Source: Margaritispora aquatica
Lineage: Eukaryota; Ascomycota; Leotiomycetes; Helotiales; Discinellaceae
Direction of reading: 5' to 3'
Assembly: GCA_007644065.1 (NCBI GenBank)
Contig: VJWN01000005.1
Coordinates: 1,860,001 to 1,924,000 of the forward strand
Length of the DNA stretch: 64,000 bases
This document shows positions 11,867 through 23,897 of this stretch, in pieces. Below the pieces are notes generated by a model. That model did not search any database. It saw only the letters and a list, made by a program, of their open reading frames with translations, and was not told the DNA's origin. A program made the translations under genes and the position numbers. Numbering within the stretch: the first letter of the stretch is position 1; every line of letters starts with the position of its first letter.

Positions 11867-13227
11867 TATATATAACTAATATTAGTTAATAGATGTTTTA
11901 TAATTGTGTATATTTTATTGGGGGTAATAGAGGTATAGAAATCTTATTGCTATACTATAGAAAGCAAAGGGTATAAAGATATCTAATATATCTTGAAACA
12001 CATATATAAAAGCAGGAAAATAATACCTAGACTATATATATACACTTATTTATATTAAAATATTAATAAGAAGACCTTTTTAAATCGGCTGAAACTTTTT
12101 CTATAAAAGATTTTAAAAAAGACAAACAAAAGAAGGACTAATTTTAGAGAATTATTATATTATTTTTATTTTTATCTCTAGTATTATTCTGTACTCTAGC
12201 TCGAGAAGCTAAGCTAGTAACACGATTAGAGCGACTAATAGGCTATATACGTATAGAGAAAGTTGTTCTAGTATCCTTCTAGTCCTCTAGTTCCTCTAAT
12301 TCCTCTTTATCGCTAAATTTAGAGTTACTATTACTACTACTGTTGTTATTATTGACAGCTAGTTATAGTCGATTTAAGATATCTAGAAAATATAAGTGTA
12401 AAGAATAGAGAAATAGAAGTTAGAAAACTTACGATAAATATAGTCTATAGCTCTATAACGCTAGATATACTTAGTACAAGCTCTATTAAAGATACCCTCT
12501 AGAGTAATATATTCGAAGAAATGGTTCTAATGATTAAGTATAGGGCTAGTTATTATAGAATCTATAATATAGCGAAAGAGGTTATATAGATTGTCTTTCT
12601 ACTACTTACCTAGAATATAAGTATAGACTACTTAAGGCTTAGAAAAGTAAGAGTGATCTACAGAAGTATTAGAAGAGCTAAAGGCTCTAGGGCGGGCAGT
12701 AGCAACACTTCGGGCAAGATTCTCCTCTAGATAGGTAAGCTGAACTTTAAAGTTAGTACTATAAGGAAGTCGAAGGTTCTAAGGGACCATAAAGACAAGC
12801 ATTCTAGTATTGATAGACAAGTAAAAGATATAGCCATTAGAAACCCTAGGAGTACTTGACTAGTTATACTTAAGGAGGTAAAGGTGGTATATAGTAAAGT
12901 AACGTTAAGCTAAGAGTAGAGCTATAAAGTAAAATTGAGCTAAAGTTACTAGCTAGAAAAGTCTTAGGAAAGTAGAAGTTAGAGAAAGAAAAGAGAATTA
13001 TTAGGAGTGGAAAGGTTAAAGGAGGTAAAGAAAGCTTAGGAAAAAGAAAAAGCTTAAGTACTTCTAAAAGCTAATTTACTTACAAAAGTCAAATTCACTA
13101 ATAAAGAGAAAATTAAGTAAGTAAGACTCTAATTATATAGAAGGCATTTTACTAGCAAATCTACGTTAGGAAATATAAGGCTCTCTCTCGGAACTTCTAA
13201 ATAGCTTTACTATTCCCTAAAGGGGTA
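11867..13227. repeat. AT-rich, RIP-like segment between RNase H and 3' LTR
   Basis: About 1.36 kb, very TpA-rich, with no open frame on either strand. Copia elements normally reach the 3' LTR soon after RNase H, so this is extra DNA: a nested insertion, a captured segment, or an additional decayed gene. Purine- and pyrimidine-rich blocks such as CTAGTCCTCTAGTTCC occur near 12290. Confidence 0.55.
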
Positions 13228-13380
13228 TATTAGAACCTACTTAACTACTTAGCTTTCCTAAGCTAACGTAATTATATACCTTAAGAGATTAGCTATCGAG
13301 GTATCTAATTTAATAGATTTATTAATTACTCTATAAGCTTTAATTGCTCGTCTTCCCTAAATACTCCGAGTATTCCAACA
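13228..13380 (+). repeat. 3' LTR of copia element, RIP-mutated
   Basis: 153 bp, aligning end to end with 9275-9427. Differences are largely C-to-T and G-to-A, as expected from RIP. It ends ATTCCAACA and is followed by the target duplication GGTTG. Confidence 0.85.
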
Positions 13381-13800
13381 GGTTGGGTAATAGCTGTAGC
13401 ATGTATGTTAAGCGACAGGTGTAGCATACTGCTAGTGATTGGCCAAAGGATCTCATCAATGTTTTTACATCAGTAGTTCTCAGCCTTTTGCTATGCTAGA
13501 GCTTATTCGTCTAAATACCTATCTGGTTATTATACATATGTACATATGCATCTTGGTCTTTAAGCACAAGCTCAAATCCAAAAGCAGCAGTGGAGTTTCA
13601 TGCTAGGATGTGTGATTGGCACCCCACTACCGCTGTCTGATACTTTCTACAGCTTATCTTGTAAATTTAAAAAAGATAATTAATAAAATAGTATATAGAC
13701 TTAAGCTATTATATGTATGAAGCTTGTAGCTATAGTTATAAGTATAGTAGTATTAATCTAACTAGTAATAAAGAATCTTACTATATCAGTTAAATATCAA

Positions 13801-14106
13801 CGTACTTTTATATATAATATTCGGTTATTACTATTCTTTCCTTAATCTTATTATATTCTATATTCTATATACTATTATATAAGATTAAACGTTATAGGCG
13901 CTAATCTAAGTATTTATATAGAGCTCTCTACTACTATAAAAGTTTTTAGACTTTTTAATCCTATCTATTTTACCTATTACTTCCTTACGTCATTTATCAC
14001 TTATTATCCCTTATACTAAGACTACTTATATAGTGTAAGGGTACTACTATACTTATAAAAGGTACTACAGTAGGGTGACGGAAGTATTCGACCTAGTAAA
14101 AGTACG
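13801..14106. repeat. AT-rich dispersed repeat, copy 1
   Basis: The left ~200 bp is nearly identical to 31224-31423, in direct orientation. It opens CGTACTTTTA and closes TAAAAGTACG, a 10-bp inverted terminus that may define a small MITE of about 306 bp. No coding capacity. Boundaries are tentative. Confidence 0.55.
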
Positions 14107-14678
14107 CTAAACTAATCAGCTGGTACATACAAGCTAAGTACAGATTTATATTGAACTATTGAGGTGGATTTTGTGCAGACAAGATTGAATACTTCTTTCA
14201 TCTTACTGTATCAACGAGTATCAAAGAGACTAATTTAGTTAATGCAAGTACACTAAGAAATATTCAGATATACAGGATAATCTAGCCCATGTACTGCGTA
14301 TAAAATTATATGTTCTTTAGACTTTAGAGGAGATAGTATACTATATAGATCCCTGATATCTAACTTAGTAGGCTTTGATACCACGGAACCACATAACTAC
14401 GTAACCACGAAAATCGCTGACATTAGGCTGTATAGGAAGTTTTCGAAGCTTTTTACTAAAGATGATGATATGAACGAGATAGCTTACAAGGCGAGCGAGA
14501 TAAACAAGCCAACGATGCCTATACTCTTAAAAGCACGTCGGTATACAGGCGGGTAATCAAATTCCTTAAGACTTGGATCCTGTTGCTCATCCATAGACTT
14601 TCCTTTCGACGACTGGCCACTCTAGTCTAGATAATAGCAATCGAGGATATCAAATCTGCCATTATGCGCCAACTAGTG

Positions 14679-15466
14679 CCCTACGGAAGCAGGATCGTTA
14701 TATATTGTAACCAAAATCACTATAAATAATAGCGATCTCGTTATAAAATATAATAACTCGGTTTCGAATATAACGAAGGTTTATAAGTAGATTTTTACTT
14801 CGTTATAACTAATAGTAAGAATTACTATACTACGAATCTTATAATATATTTTACTATGCTTTATAACAGCCTCGTTATATAGATCTATATATAGATATAT
14901 CGTATCCGAATCCTTCGTATAATATAAAACAGATCGTACCCGGATATTTTACTCCCGTAAATATCTTATTCCCTTTATTCCCCTTATTCCCCTCAATCCT
15001 TATTCCCCTCATTCTTCTTTTTCATTCTCCTTCGAATTCGTTCTCTTATAGACTCTTATAGACAGTAGATCCAAGGTAGGTAGCAGATCCAGTAGATCCA
15101 GTAGATCCAAAGGTAAGTAGCAGATCTAGCAGATCCAAAGGTAAGTAGTAGATCCAGTAGATCCAGTAGATCCAGAAGATCCAAAAGATCCAAAAATAGG
15201 TCGGTAGTAGACCTAGAGACAATATATAGATTCGTAGATAGATTTATAGATAGATTCGTAGGGTAAGGTTTCAAATATATAGTAAGATTCGTTATTTTTT
15301 ATAGTAAAAGTCGTTATAAAAGTCCAAAAAGTAGCTATAAAATAAGTCGAATTTCGTTATAATTAATAGTAAAGTCCGTTATAATCTTTTAGAATTCGCG
15401 TCATTTATTACAACGATTAATATAACGAACTTTACCATTAATTATAACGAAGTTACTTCCGTAGGG
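14679..15466. mobile_element. TIR-bearing non-coding element (MITE-like) with internal minisatellite
   Basis: The left end CCCTACGGAAG..TCGTTATA (14679) matches the reverse complement of the right end (to 15466) over about 23 bp with few mismatches. The interior is AT-rich with many TAACGAA motifs in both orientations, a pyrimidine tract of TATTCCCCT repeats near 14967-15010, and a GTAGATCC array. No transposase frame. I could not settle a target duplication, so the exact ends and superfamily are open. Confidence 0.6.
15065..15195. repeat. GTAGATCC(A) minisatellite
   Basis: A tandem array of 9-bp variants (AGTAGATCC / AGCAGATCC) interspersed with AAAGGTAAGTAGC units. It lies inside the TIR element. 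The minus-strand frame across it is only a translation of the repeat. Confidence 0.75.
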
Positions 15467-16621
15467 GTAATAGACGGTGCTTGTGACCAGCATATTTTCA
15501 AGTCAAGAGGATAGAATTAAAAGAACAACTCCTGTCCAACACGGCGATCAGAGTAGGATCATCTCTAGTTTCCTGGATTGCTAATAGTCAACGGGGGTAG
15601 CACTGCAGTGTGCATACAATTATATTGACTCGGAACCGGTTGGCAGTGGAAAGTATATTATGATGCTGATTTCGTACTATTACCTCTTCCCCAGATTAAT
15701 CGTAACAGTGGGCCCCTTGGCCGTAGGGATGTCTGGGATGGAAGCCGAGACGTGTGATACTTTGTTCCTTCATAGCCAGACCATTGAAAAGAATAGGCCG
15801 ACGGCCGTTTATTAGGGATCGGATTTGGACGAGCGACAGAGCGATCGATCTTCTCGGTCTAGGCACCAAATAGGTGGCGTTGGTAATGGAGCTCTTACTA
15901 TTGCAGACTGTCCATGAATCATGTGAGGTTCTTTGGTGTAGCTTTCTAAACGCATGTCCTCGATTAAGGTTCTATTTGTTCAAGAATCTAGAATAGGTTC
16001 CAGAAACAATCAGCGAATGGAAATTTGCCGTCCCCACAAATCTTGTACGGAACTCGGGGCGGCATGATTTCCGTAAATGGATTATTACACGTGATTTAAT
16101 TGATGGATTAGACAAAATGTGTCTACTTCGTATTAGGGAAACAGATCCAAAACCATATAATATGGTCCTTTACTTATTGAGGCAATATATCTGGAAAGTA
16201 GAAAACCTTATTGGGCAAGTTCCCTGCAAATCACGAAAGTACTAGAAGGCTTGGCGTAGCTGATACCTCGAGTACTATGTATAACGGGTATAAATTTCAG
16301 TGCTTAAATAGGCGAAGGCTCTAGGTCAATCATTTCCAGTATATATCAGCTTCGAGTCTAATAGGGTGAAAGGTCAAGTCTTAGATCTCAACGGTAGACT
16401 GAGAGCGCTCGTTTCACAATGCAGTCAGAAGGACACTGCTAGTTTAATGCTGTTGTGTTGGCAAACTTTTTAGGCCAGCTTCCGTAGCATCAAAGGTCAA
16501 CGTTAAGTGTTATGTCGTTAAGATTGAATCCCAGGTAGGGTGAGCGCTTTGTTAACATGGACGATGACAAGCTGTGATATTGTGAAGACGCAAAACATGG
16601 TTTTTATTTCTATTTTACCAT
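15467..16621. other. Gene-free stretch downstream of CE1
   Basis: Mixed composition with stops in every frame. I see no recognisable gene, RNA or repeat beyond the neighbouring TIR element. It should contain the CE1 3' UTR. Confidence 0.4.
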
Positions 16622-18343
16622 TCACTTTGGCGCCTGCACAGTCGCACTTTTAGTTTCCTCCAGAAGCCAGCGTTTGGTGCTGAATGCATCCATCGCATCG
16701 AATAGAGCTGGGAAGCAATCCATTCCTACCAGAGCCTTCAGCCTCGAGTAGCGCCTAACCTCCTCGTCTTCTACCTCAGACTTCAGTGTTGCCTTCCCCG
16801 TTGGACCGTATACCATAGATTTGTTGGATATTGAATATCGTTCCCATGGATCCTTTCCATATGCGAAATCAATCCAATCCCCAGCGAACTTGTAAGCTAA
16901 TTCAAGTTCCTCGAGTGACATCTCATCTGTCATGTTCAAAAAGCAATACAATAGATCAATCGCATGATATGCTGTGCCTTTATACATATTGTCAAGAGTT
17001 GATTGCTGGTCGAAATGGTAACTGTATGTCTGGGGGATCTTCGACGTTTGGGCAGACAGATAGTTATGGCCCTTGAACATAGCATCCCCTGCTAACTCTT
17101 CAAAGTGTTTTCTAAAGTCTGTCGATGGGCTCTTGTCGAAGCCATACATACCGAGTATCTCAACGGTCTGCTCTTGTGTCAAGAATTTCATGAGACAGCT
17201 GCGGAGAGTTTCGGCGCTGTCTTCAAGGATTGCCCATTGAAAGATGATAGCTTCGTCATACACATCACCAACCATGTAAGATTGTAGCCAAGAAGGTGGT
17301 GATACTATGTTCGCGACAGTAGGTAAGGATTCGTGGAAGACTCCATCATCACATGGGTTTCCTGTACACACAAAAACACCCTCGATCGGTAGAGTAGCCG
17401 CAGTAACAACTTCTTCCGGAATCCGTCGAAGTTGATCAAGTGAATCCTCCGCATCCTCGTCGATCTTGAGGTGGCGGAGGAGGGCCTTGTAGCGCTTTTC
17501 GTGTTGAGCTAATGACCACGTTGGGATGGTATTGAGAGCTCCTGACATTGAAATTGCACGCTGAAACCTTGCAGGCTTCGCAGCAAAAATTTGATGGGCA
17601 ACAGACATGCCACCAGCAGATTCTCCATAAATAGTAACATTATCTTTGTCGCCTTGAATGGAAGAAGTAGGGATGTATCGTTGAATCCAGTCAAGTGCAA
17701 CTTGTTGATCAGTAAGTCCAAAATTCCCGATCCCTGCGTGACCATCCTTGGCGAGGTCATCTTTGATTGCTTTCGATGCGAGGAAGCCTCCGAGGCCAAC
17801 CCGGTAGTTGAAATTGATAGATATGACAGGTGTTTTTCGCTCCACAGAAAGCGAGACGGCGTTGACACAATCATAAACAGCCATATTTGCGCCTCCAGAA
17901 AGAAAGGAGCCACCGTGAATGAAAACCATCACAGGCAGCGGGCCAGAAGAAATGGCAACAGGCGGCAGAGTGATGTTCATAACCAAGCATTCCAACTCAT
18001 TCTCCACCGGTAAGTTGAAGTGAGGCAAAGGCTTGACAGGCACAGATGGGTCTATACCATCTTCTGACTTGTACTCGGGAGGATCTGGAGCGCTACATCT
18101 GTGTGGTAGCTCAGTAATTGATCACTCAACATACAAACTGTGATTCTCATACCCTAGTTTCGTCCCGTCGTGAAATGCGTTCTCCCAACTCGTTGCGAGC
18201 TGCGATCTCGTCCATCTCTTGCTTAACCTAGCATAAGGTATGCCGCAGAATTGGCGAACACCATTCTCATAAATGAAACCCTTCAATAACCCAAGTCCTT
18301 CAATTTCGATGGTTGTTGTCCCTATAGGCGTTTTTCTAGGCAT
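16622..18343 (-). CDS. Type B carboxylesterase (CE1)
   Basis: Exons 18343-18153 and 18098-16622 are joined across a 54-nt phase-2 intron (555 aa). An in-frame ATG at 18370 would add nine residues. It has the alpha/beta-hydrolase features of type B carboxylesterases: oxyanion-hole HGGSF, nucleophile motif GESAG (Ser about 224) and catalytic-His region AYHAIDLLY; the acid residue is less clear. It should hydrolyse carboxylic esters; the substrate is unknown. No signal peptide, so probably intracellular. It is a close paralogue of CE2 (26376-28105), sharing the intron position and phase after GTK-G. It is divergently transcribed from the DUF3237 gene over 738 bp, suggesting shared control. Confidence 0.88.
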
Positions 18344-19081
18344 GATTACTGTTGAAATCTGGAAATTCAAATCAGACTGTGGGTTAAATTTGTTGACCTG
18401 TGAATGCCTTTAGGCCTAGAGTATTAGTATTAATACTAATACCAATGCTTTTATGCAAAGTAGACATAAAAAACATAAAAACAGATAGTAGGCAGTAATG
18501 AGATTGAAGAGTGCATTGGATGTCATGCACAAGGCTTGCGGCCCCATTTCGGCTGCCTTAGCCAGATCTATGCAACTATCTTTACTTTCCGACTTGAAAA
18601 AGTGTCCGTCGCGCATTATTTAACGCCACTCGTACTTACAGGTGTCGGAATTAATTCTGTGTGCACAATGCGCTACCAAATGAGGAATCGTTTCGGCCCT
18701 TTCAGCATAAGAGGGCGTGCATTCAATAGAATTGGGTATGGTTAGCTTGGCTGTGATGACTCACAAGGTCCACCCTCCTTCGAGATTCGTGTGGTTTAGC
18801 GAAACTGGCCTAGGAAGATGCTTTCGAATGATCAGTTGAGCTATGTGCAACCTTCATAAGGTAACAAGAGAGTTTGACCATCCGCAACCGTCACAGAAGT
18901 GTAAATCGCCGACGCGGGATTCCTTTCGATGGAATGTCCCCCAAGGTAACGTGATTCATCCCGTGACCTCGCTTGCAGCCGGGCATACTAAAAAAATGTA
19001 GAAGAACCTCCAACTTTCACCATAGATTGTGAACCGTAACAAGTCAAACCACATCGCGATAATCTGCCTCTTCATATCATA
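18344..19081. promoter_or_regulatory. Divergent promoter region, CE1 / DUF3237
   Basis: 738 bp between two divergent starts. No clear TATA box or named operator was recognised. Zn2Cys6 half-sites are too short to call by eye. Confidence 0.35.
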
Positions 19082-19802
19082 ATGTCAGAAGCACCTAAAC
19101 CACAGACTTTGGACCCAAAGTGGGATTCGCCAGGAAATGCTTATGCTCATCAAGAGGACACTCCACCTATGAAGAGACCAGGAATGGACTTTTTGTGGAG
19201 GATTGAATGCGATATTGACAATAAGGAAGTCTTCGTTGGAGCTCCTCATGGAGCTGGTGTGGTCAGGAGCATCGCAAATATTACGGGAGGGAAATGTGAC
19301 GGTCCATTGATCAAGGGGGAGATATTGGGGCTAGGTGGAGCAGATTGGTCTACCACAATCGAAGGAACGCATGTACGTATTCAATCTTTCGTGGGTCTTA
19401 ATTACATAGTCCTACGGTGTATGAGCTTGTCCTGAGTTCTAACATTCATCACAGTCATCCAAGTTAGACGCACGTTACACGCTTAAAACCGACGACGGAC
19501 AATACTTGTACATTACCGTCATTGGTCTCTTCCGTCCTGGCCCTGGGACAGCTTATGCTGAAGCAGTCGCTGAAAATGTCCTCGCACCGCCGACAAAGGA
19601 GATTTTAACACAAGACGACGTAGAGTTTTTCTCTCACTACAGCGTGGAAGCAGGTCCAGGGAAATATAACTGGGTCAATGGACTTATCTGTGTTGGTGTT
19701 ATGACATTTGCGAAGACAAGGACGATCATTGATGCTTACTATTTGACCAACTTCCCGGGAGTGAGTCCACAGGATGTGAAAGGAAAAGTTTTAGTTAAAT
19801 AG
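19082..19802 (+). CDS. DUF3237 family protein
   Basis: Exons 19082-19372 and 19455-19802 (phase-0 intron, donor GTACGT, 82 nt) give 212 aa. The pattern matches small beta-barrel DUF3237 proteins: LWRIECDID near the start, GGADWSTTIEGTH before the intron, then LDARYTLKTDDG and a FRPG..Y segment. Function is unestablished; such genes often sit in fungal and bacterial catabolic clusters. Predicted cytosolic, with no signal peptide or membrane segment. It lies between CE1 (divergent) and the MFS transporter (same strand). Confidence 0.8.
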
Positions 19803-20554
19803 AATATTGGCAGTAGAATCAAAATGATGGTTTAAAATCTATTCGAGATGAACCTTTCATAGTTCTGGCGAGCATCGTTCCGAACTGGCAGTTTCGCGGT
19901 TTCTATGTTCATTGCTACCTTATAGCTTATACCCATGTCAATCCCATTGTGTGCTTATATCGCTGCTTCAGTTGACTCATCGAATGTCTATACATTTTCT
20001 AATTTAGTCTTCAGCTTTGGGTTGTACTACTGATCTTTGGGTTTAACAATACCTACCAACTTCTGGTTGATGGAACTTTCCTGCAATCGTGAACAATTCA
20101 ATATTTGGTAACATTGCTACAGACATATCTCTAAGGAGCCATCTGGACCTATCTAGATAGATCTTGGAGTCTAGATGTGCAATATTGTCTATTGCTCAGC
20201 TGAGAGTAATGGCCTGAACCAACTCCACAAAATCGAGCCTTAATCTTGATAGTGAAGTGGGGGCGTTGAGAGCTGAACCCTGTCAAACACGGCGAATTTT
20301 GGTACGAGAGTTTCTAGGACGGGGCGGGACTTTTTCTGAAGGATACAGTAAGGGCGTCACCCATTGGACAAATTCTTATCACGCATCTCCCATCTATCTA
20401 TTGACTACTACCATAGCTCGCACCGTCATTACTGTCCAGGGCGGGCCAGCAGAACACATAATTACTCGCTACCTGTCTCTCATTTTCACTCGAAAGGGAC
20501 AAGCAGAAGCGCATCTCAAAGACAGCCTGCCAACCATCCTTCAGCAGATTCGAT
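19803..20554. other. Spacer before the MFS gene
   Basis: 752 bp. A small overlapping frame at 20257-20634 has no independent support. It likely holds the DUF3237 3' UTR and MFS promoter. Confidence 0.4.
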
Positions 20555-22587
20555 ATGGCCAGCACCGATACTCATGCCGGCGAGGACCATTTTCCCATGC
20601 CCGTTGGGACGGTTCTCTTGATCAAAAAGGGTAAGTTGTGGCCTGCCCTGTCAGACTTTATGTCTATTGAAAGTCTAACCAGAATCTGCACCATAGGTGT
20701 AAAGCAAGAAATCATTCTTCACCCTAAGCCATCAAGCGATCCAAATGATCCATTGGTAAGCCTTCTCAAGGATATACACATTGGAAGCCCCGGGTTGCTA
20801 ATGACAGTCGACAGAACTGGACTAAGTTGCGAAAGTTCGCCAACTTTGCGCTGACCATGGCGGTCAGTGTTGTTGTCTTCACGCAGTAAGCAAAACGTCC
20901 TATACATCTGGACGCAGATGTGGTTTACCTAAATACTAACCGTTAACAAGACTTTCGGTTGGCTACTTGTATTGGCAATGGATGATCCCAGAACTTGGTG
21001 TTGATTACGCGCAACTCAACAATGCCACTGCGATTGGTTATCTCGGCACTTCTTTGGGATGCATTCTGTTCATCCCTCTAGCGATCAAATATGGGCGACG
21101 ACCAGTCTATCTTTTTACTACTGCAGTTATGGTTGCGACTGCGTTCTGGTCCGCCAAGATGAAGTCAGGCACCGAACTCTATCTAACCTTGTTCATCGGA
21201 GGCCTCGCAGGATCTCCAAATGAAGCAATTGTTCAGATGACAGTAAGTCACGCTCGACTGTTTTTAGCGTTACAGCTGGCTAATATATTGATAGGTCGCC
21301 GATCTTTTCTTCGTGCACCAGCATGGTTCGATGAACGGGCTCTATTTGTTCATGGTTATGATTGGAGTATGTATTGGCTATTAAAGACGTTTTGGGTTGT
21401 TGTGCAGATGCTAACACCTTTATAGTCCTTCCTAGTCCCAGTTGCGTCAGGCCAACAGGCTGATACTCAAGGTTGGCGATGGTGTTACATGTCAATGGGT
21501 ATCTCGACCGTTGTTATTTTCATTTTCTTTGTCTTCTTCTATGAGGAAACCAAGTACTCAACACTGCCTATCGCTGCACAAATCATAAGCCCTCCACGAC
21601 CAGAATCTGATTCGAAGGATGACAAATCTGACATTGCAAACTCGACCAAGGAACCACAAATTGGAAGTGAGCTTGAGCCGGTCACGACTACTTCGCAACA
21701 TCAACTGGCAGACATCCCGCTCCGATCTTGGACTCAAAGACTGAGCCTAATATCCAAGACAGATGAGAGTTTGTTTGAACTTTACTGGCGACCAATGCAG
21801 ATCCTTTTCACCTTTCCAGCTATAACATTCACGGCTATCCAGTATGGATTCTGTCTTTGTTGGTTGTCAGCTATAAGCTCGATTACTTCGATTGCATTCC
21901 CTTACCCACCATACAACTTTAGTGCTACTGCGATAGGGTTAACGGCTCTCGCGCCATTCATTGGCGCCTTTCTTGGCCTTCTCTATGGTGGTGTGGGAGC
22001 AGATTACTGCATCTTGATATTCTCGCGACGGAACAACGGCTACTACGAGCCAGAGATGCGGCTCTACACCTTGGCTCTTCCCGTTCTAACTTTGGGTGGA
22101 GGAATGGTCATGACTGGCATCACGACTGCTAAGGTATACCTGCTCAATTCCTATACATGTTGAAATCCAGCTAACTGTTCAATAGCTTCTCCATTGGATC
22201 TGGCCCGTTCTAGGCACTGGCATTTATGGCTTTGGCTTTGGAGCCATCTCCGATCAAGCCCTGACGCTGACACTAGATAGTTACCCATTGGTGAGAATCA
22301 CATGGCTCTGAATGAATTCCAAAAGCTAACTTCTTCCTTAGCTCGTGGGTGAAGCTTTCATCGGTATTGCATTCATCAGGAACGCTATCAGCATCATCAT
22401 TCTTTTCGCTCTTGCACCATGGATTGAGGCACAGGGCCTCCGAGATGTTTCTATCGTATTTTGCTTCTGCGCCATCGCTGTAGGTGCTCTCTTTATTCCT
22501 ATGATCATGTTTGGAAAGAAATGGCGAACTCAGACTCAAGCCAAATATGAGATGCTTGTTGCTAAGAAAGGCAACGCTGGTCGTTAA
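20555..22587 (+). CDS. MFS transporter, DHA1-like
   Basis: Eight exons: 20555-20630, 20697-20755, 20815-20885, 20951-21242, 21295-21366, 21426-22133, 22186-22290 and 22342-22587 (542 aa); every junction keeps phase. The N-terminal stretch ending HPKPSSDPNDPLNW is the pre-TM1 signature of fungal drug:H+-type MFS proteins. Membrane segments follow, with a GRRPVYL loop 2-3 motif, a charged central loop of about 90 residues (SKDDKSDIANSTKEP region) and a second bundle of hydrophobic segments. It should be a plasma-membrane proton-coupled transporter exporting or importing a small organic compound. It is flanked by catabolic genes, so uptake or tolerance of the cluster substrate is plausible; direction and substrate are unknown. 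Confidence 0.87.
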
Positions 22588-22955
22588 TCTGGGAGGACTT
22601 GACCTTGGTATATCATGAGAAGAGCACGTGAATTTGGTGGGATGCGGGTGGTCCCCCATGAATTCTCGAGACTGTTATGATCTTCACCAATAGCGCAATT
22701 TGGCTCATGTATGAGCTGTACTTTCTCTAGCCCTCAAACCTTTGTAAGAAGGTGGCAATGTAACCTTTCAATTGTAACTGAAGAACGTGAAAACCAAACT
22801 TGGTGAAGTGATAACTCATAATGGTTTTGCCACTGCTTTTTAGTCTTTCCAGGTATAGAGGTTCTAGTATGGAGCAAGTATGGGCGTCATGTCAAAATGA
22901 ACCAGAGAGAGACCTCAGTTTGCTGCGCACATCCCGGTGTACAAAGCAGAGCAAG

Positions 22956-23367
22956 CAGAGTGGCCATTAAGTCAGCGTCTAAATCAGCAAATAAGCCAGC
23001 TTTTCTGTTAAGCTATTTAACGAAACTTTTCAAATAGATAAGCTATTTAGCGTAAAATATTTTGTTAATCAACGCGCTAACTAGCTAATAGTTATTAATT
23101 TTATAGTTTCGAACTAAGTTTTAGTACTAAATTTAAGGTACGAAAGTACTTAGTTTTTAAGGCCTAAATTTAATTTAATTTCTACTTATTTTCGGATTTA
23201 TTTTTAGTATCCGAAGAAGTAAACTACCTTAAAGTAGTTAGCGTACTATAAATTAGCTAGCTTATTAGCGCTTTAAGCTATTTAATAAAACTTTTTAAAT
23301 AGTTAAGCTATTTAGCGGAAAATATCTCGTCGCTAATAGCTGGCTAACTAACTTAATGGCTACCCTG
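22956..23367. mobile_element. hAT-type MITE, 412 bp, with 8-bp target duplication
   Basis: The left end CAGAGTGGCCATTAAGTCAG (22956) is an imperfect inverted repeat of the right end (revcomp CAGGGTAGCCATTAAGTTAG, ending 23367), 17 of 20 matching. It is flanked by AGAGCAAG at 22948-22955 and 23368-23375. CAG termini and an 8-bp duplication are hAT hallmarks. The interior is AT-rich and non-coding, with inverted copies of a TTAAGCTATTTA motif. Its position is between the MFS and P450 genes. Confidence 0.88.
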
Positions 23368-23375
23368 AGAGCAAG

Positions 23376-23897
23376 CTTAGGCGCCTAGGGCTTGATAACC
23401 CACCATCCCACAACCATTAGAATATTATTTAAATTAAACATATTATTACAACTATTACCATAACGCAGATATTATAGAGTGTATATTTGCTTCTAACAAA
23501 TCTGTCAACATTTCGGGACTACGCGGGGTTATAATTATTGCGGCATCAGCCTTGAACAGGTTTGACTGCGCTAGTCAAGTATTCGGCTTTATATCTACAG
23601 AGAGCTTCACTCTTCTCTTCTCGCTTCTGCTCAAGGTGTTTGTACAACAGCACGTCAAACCAGTACTTCGACACTCCAGTTATCGCTATTTGCCGCGAAT
23701 CATTGCGGTGCGCATGTCATAGAACTTTGTTTAGTTAACTATTTACCACGGTAAACAAATTGTGAAGCCACTTCTATTGATAGTTTACACGACGTTTCTA
23801 TACGTTGATGAAGACTAGAAAAAGAAACCAAAAGATTCACCCCGACACCAAAATTTTTGGATATCCATTTTGGGAGTTGGTGCTACTCAGTATGCGT
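23376..23897. other. P450 3' flank
   Basis: 522 bp with no gene or repeat recognised. It contains the downstream region of the P450 gene. Confidence 0.4.

Larger units (their letters stand above)
9275..13380 (+). mobile_element. Ty1/copia LTR retrotransposon, internally deleted
   Basis: Two 153-bp LTRs (9275-9427 and 13228-13380) begin TGTTAAAACC / TATTAGAACC and end TTCCAACA. They are flanked by a 5-bp target duplication GGTTG at 9270-9274 and 13381-13385. The order Gag, protease, integrase, RNase H is that of copia elements. Reverse transcriptase is missing between integrase and RNase H, and several stops interrupt the frames, so it is non-autonomous. Total length is 4106 bp. The right third is far more AT-rich than the left. 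Confidence 0.88.

Noticed and set aside
15056..15274. Minus-strand frame with LDL repeats
   Set aside because: It only translates the GTAGATCC minisatellite; no start context or domain.
22273..22659. Minus-strand frame of 128 codons
   Set aside because: Antisense shadow of the last two MFS exons.
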